Shown here: one piece after another, positions 61,529 through 64,000 of the stretch
Layout: the number at the start of each line of letters is the position of its first letter
Numbering within the stretch: the first letter of the stretch is position 1
Assembly (NCBI RefSeq): GCF_042678045.1
Contig: NZ_JBHUDI010000001.1
Span: 372,001-436,000, forward strand
Direction: 5' to 3'
DNA from: Natrinema amylolyticus_A
GTDB taxonomy: Archaea > Halobacteriota > Halobacteria > Halobacteriales > Natrialbaceae
DNA length: 64,000 nt
The notes under the pieces: model-generated
What the model was told of the DNA's origin: nothing
Databases searched by the model: none
Seen by the model: the letters and a program-made list of their open reading frames with translations, nothing else
Made by a program: the position numbers and the translations under genes

Positions 61529-63276
61529 CGACCAACGCCGAACTTGCCGCCCGCTTCGAGGAGTTCGCCGACTTGCTCGAGGCCGACGGCGTCGAGTACA
61601 AACCCCGGGCGTACCGCCGGGCGGCCGAGAACGTCCGCGCCCACCCGTCGCCGATCGCCGACCGCGTGGACACCGGCGACCGCGCGGCCATCGAGAACAT
61701 CGACGGCGTCGGCGACGCGATCGCCTCGAAGATCGTCGAGTACGTCGAGACCGGCTCGATCGAGGAACTCGAGGAACTCCGCGCCGAGTTGCCGATCGAC
61801 ATGGCCGACATCACCCGAATCGAGGGCGTCGGCCCCAAAACGGCCGGCAAACTCTATCGCGAACTCGGGGTCGAGACGTTAGACGACCTCGAGGCGGCCG
61901 CCGAGGCCGGTGAGATCCAGGAAGTCAAAGGCTTCGGCCCGAAAACCGAGCAGAACATCCTCGACAACCTCGAGTTCGCCCGCACCGTCGGCCAGCGCCA
62001 GTTGCTCGGCGAGGCGCGGCCGCTGGCCGACGATGTCCTCGCCTTCCTCGAGTCGCTCGAGGCTGTCGAGCGGTGTGAGGTGGCGGGGTCGATTCGCCGG
62101 TGGCGTGCGACGATCGGCGACGTCGACGCGCTCGTGGCGACTGACGCACGCGAGGACGTAATCGACCAGTTCGTCGCGTGGGACTCGGTCGACGACGAGA
62201 TCGAGTCAGGTCCGGAGAAGGCAAGCGTCCGCGTCGGTGAGATTCGGGTGGATCTTCGTGTCGTCGTCCCCGAGGAGTTCGGCTCCGCATTGCAGTACTT
62301 CACGGGCAGCAAGGACCACAACGTCAGCCTGCGCAACTACGCGATCGAGCGCGGAATGAAGTTGAACGAGTACGGCGCGTTCGACGTAAGCGAGATCGAC
62401 GATCCGGATGCGGGACAGCGTGTCGGCGAGCGTGTCGCCGGCGAGACCGAAGCGGGAATGTACGATGCACTCGGGCTCCCGTCGATCCCACCGGAACTGC
62501 GGGAAGACCGTGGCGAGATCGAGGCTGCCGAGAACGGCGAGCTCCCGGCCCTCGTCACCCGTGACGATATCCGCGGCGACTTTCACACCCACACCGAGTG
62601 GTCCGACGGCAACACCACCATCGAAACGATGGTCGAGGCCGCCGCCGAGCGGGGCTACGACTACTTCGGGATCGCCGACCACGCCGAGGGCCCCGGGATC
62701 GTCGGCGAGATGGGCCTCTCAGATACCGAGATCTTAGAGCAGGTCGAGGAAATCCGCGCGGTCGGTGACGACGCCGAGCTCGAAGTCTTGGCAGGAATCG
62801 AGGCCAACGTCGATGCCGACGGCGAGATCGACCTCTCCGACGAAGTGATCGACGAACTGGACGTGATCGTCGCCTCGACACACAGCGCGCTCGACCAGGA
62901 CGCCGAGACGGCGACAGACCGACTCGTCCGCGCGGCCGAGAACCCCGCGATCGACGTGCTGGGACATCCCAGTGGCCGCCTGCTCAACCAGCGGTCGGGA
63001 CTCGACTACGACGTGACGGCAGTCGGCCGGGCCGCCGCCGAGCACGACACCGCCCTCGAGGTCAACAGCGATCCCCGTCGACTCGACCTCTGGGGGAGCG
63101 CCGTCCAGGCGGTTCTCGAGGAGGGCGCGCCGATCGCGATCGACACCGATTCCCACCAGCCCGCGACGCTCGAGTACATGCGCTGGGGCGTCCACACCGC
63201 GCGCCGCGGGTGGGCCGAGCCGGCCGACGTGGTCAACACCTGGGACCTCGCGGCCGTCCGCGAGTTCCTCCACTGA
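61525..63276 (+). CDS. polX: DNA polymerase X with PHP exonuclease domain
   Basis: A 583-residue repair polymerase. Two helix-hairpin-helix regions (IDGVGDAIASKI and VKGFGPKTEQNIL), then the nucleotidyltransferase palm with GSIRRWRATIGDVDALV carrying the Asp dyad, then a C-terminal PHP domain with DFHTHTEWSDGN, HGEGP-like DHAEGPG, and STHSAL and HPSGRLL as metal ligands. Fills short gaps in base-excision repair with 3'-5' exonuclease activity. Overlaps the DUF5788 gene by 4 bp. Confidence 0.95.
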   Translation: MTTNAELAARFEEFADLLEADGVEYKPRAYRRAAENVRAHPSPIADRVDTGDRAAIENIDGVGDAIASKIVEYVETGSIEELEELRAELPIDMADITRIEGVGPKTAGKLYRELGVETLDDLEAAAEAGEIQEVKGFGPKTEQNILDNLEFARTVGQRQLLGEARPLADDVLAFLESLEAVERCEVAGSIRRWRATIGDVDALVATDAREDVIDQFVAWDSVDDEIESGPEKASVRVGEIRVDLRVVVPEEFGSALQYFTGSKDHNVSLRNYAIERGMKLNEYGAFDVSEIDDPDAGQRVGERVAGETEAGMYDALGLPSIPPELREDRGEIEAAENGELPALVTRDDIRGDFHTHTEWSDGNTTIETMVEAAAERGYDYFGIADHAEGPGIVGEMGLSDTEILEQVEEIRAVGDDAELEVLAGIEANVDADGEIDLSDEVIDELDVIVASTHSALDQDAETATDRLVRAAENPAIDVLGHPSGRLLNQRSGLDYDVTAVGRAAAEHDTALEVNSDPRRLDLWGSAVQAVLEEGAPIAIDTDSHQPATLEYMRWGVHTARRGWAEPADVVNTWDLAAVREFLH

Positions 63277-63280
63277 CACC

Positions 63281-63727
63281 ATGCGCTCGCTCGTCGACGT
63301 CATGTGCGGTGGGATCGTTACCTATCTGCGGATGTGCAACCACGACACCGTCTACGCCGGTGATCGGGGCCTCGAGGCCGACGACGACCTCCTCGCGGTC
63401 GCTCGAGACGAAGCGCGGACGCTCATCACGCGAGACGTCGCCCTCGCGAACCGGGCCGACGACTCGATCCTTCTCGAGTCTCGCGGCGTCGAAGAACAAC
63501 TCGGAGAACTCGCCGCCGCGGGTGTCGACCTCTCGCTGGCCGACGAGCCCGCGTTCTGTGGCCGGTGTAACGGCCCGCTCGGGCGCGTCGAATCGACGGC
63601 GTCGACACCCGAGTACGCGCCCGATCCAGCCGACGTCGCGGTCTGGCGCTGTCGCGACTGTGGGCAGTATTTCTGGCGCGGCAGTCACTGGGACCGCGTC
63701 GCGGAGACGCTCGCGAAAATTCAGTAG
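63281..63727 (+). CDS. Mut7-C RNase-domain protein
   Basis: A 148-residue Mut7-C domain protein: LVDVMCGGIVTYLRMCNHDTVY at the start, a DEARTLITRDVALANR segment (putative PIN-like acidic site), and a C-terminal zinc ribbon with CGRC and CRDC (about residues 87-90 and 126-129). Thought to be an RNase of PIN-like fold. Starts 4 bases after polX. Confidence 0.9.
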   Translation: MRSLVDVMCGGIVTYLRMCNHDTVYAGDRGLEADDDLLAVARDEARTLITRDVALANRADDSILLESRGVEEQLGELAAAGVDLSLADEPAFCGRCNGPLGRVESTASTPEYAPDPADVAVWRCRDCGQYFWRGSHWDRVAETLAKIQ

Positions 63728-64000
63728 ACGGCCTCGTCGTCGAACCGCCCGTCGTAGGCGATGTGCTCGGGATGGGTCGGTTCGGTACCCGACAGAAACA
63801 GCCGATCGACCTTCTCCCACGTGTTCTCGTAGACGAGGTGGCCGAGTTCCGTTGCCGTCGTCGCCCATCGATTGAGTCCGCTTTTATAAACGACGCGGCG
63901 AGCGACCCCATCGCGCAGCGCTGTCACGAGGTCGGCTTCGCTTTCGATTGGCGTCTCGAAGGCGGTGTGGGCGACCCCAACCGTTCGCGGGAGGTGTGCA
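63721..64000 (-). CDS. Partial PHP-type phosphoesterase (C-terminus)
   Basis: The frame is open from the window end to the TGA at 63721-63723; 92 residues are visible. They include GVAHTAFETPIESEADLVTAL, ELGHLVYENTWEKVDRLFLSG and the ending YDGRFDDEAVY, which match the C-terminus of haloarchaeal PHP-domain (PHP-associated) proteins. Its 3' end overlaps the Mut7-C gene by 7 bp, convergent. Confidence 0.8.
   Translation of the reverse strand, partial: AHLPRTVGVAHTAFETPIESEADLVTALRDGVARRVVYKSGLNRWATTATELGHLVYENTWEKVDRLFLSGTEPTHPEHIAYDGRFDDEAVY

Overview
The window looks like chromosomal DNA of an extremely halophilic archaeon (Halobacteria). The DNA is GC-rich with a strong G/C third-position bias, the proteins are very acidic, several starts are leaderless GTG or ATG behind TATA-like boxes, many exported proteins carry Tat-type twin-arginine leaders, and haloarchaeal families (HalOD1, DUF7344, DUF6517-like, DUF2270, HTH_10) are present. 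An 86-bp dispersed intergenic repeat and the gene content make me lean towards Natrialbaceae; that placement is inference.

Layout. 1-16 kb: mostly housekeeping and metabolic genes (thioredoxin-reductase-like flavoprotein, methyltransferase, DUF302 protein, thioredoxin, UbiA prenyltransferase, ThDP decarboxylase-like enzyme, TrkH, luciferase-like oxidoreductase, quinone oxidoreductase, DJ-1/PfpI protein, aminotransferase). 16.7-30.2 kb: a sulfur island with a CoA-disulfide-reductase-like flavoprotein, DUF2892 protein, class V aminotransferase, TusA plus DsrE-like carrier, rhodanese/MBL persulfide-dioxygenase-like fusion, split YeeE/YedE (thiosulfate-uptake-like) pair, PiT/CysP-like permease, 2Fe-2S ferredoxin, UspA, two TauE/SafE exporters and an HTH regulator. 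A paralogue of that regulator sits at 3.6 kb.

30.2-38.6 kb: a second set of thiol and envelope genes: HTH regulator with a small membrane partner, NodU-type carbamoyltransferase, CxxC thioredoxin, two overlapping Cys-motif membrane proteins, a deacetylase-fold lipoprotein, another lipoprotein and a DsbA-like protein. 38.7-45.4 kb: a multicopper oxidase with a ~100-residue Gly/Pro/Asp tract, a bacterioopsin-activator-type regulator, an NnrS/heme-copper-like membrane protein, a methyltransferase and a trxA-trxB operon. 45.5-64 kb: MaoC hydratase, epimerase, PEP carboxylase, tRNA-Ser(CGA), a Tat ferredoxin subunit, a beta-helix protein, a LeuA-type synthase, DUF192, SDR, endonuclease V, a zinc-finger rhomboid, PolX, a Mut7-C protein and a PHP-type protein cut by the window end.

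Two promoter motifs tie this together. First, a dyad of the form GTATTG-TG-CAATAC occurs just upstream of TATA-like boxes for both paralogous regulators and for most sulfur/thioredoxin genes, suggesting one sulfur- or redox-responsive regulon. Second, a longer palindrome with arms GATTTGCT(GA)/(TC)AGCAAATC occurs exactly in three divergent promoters between 30.9 and 37.8 kb, suggesting a second regulon probably run by the HTH protein at 30.5 kb. No CRISPR array, complete insertion sequence or replication origin was seen.
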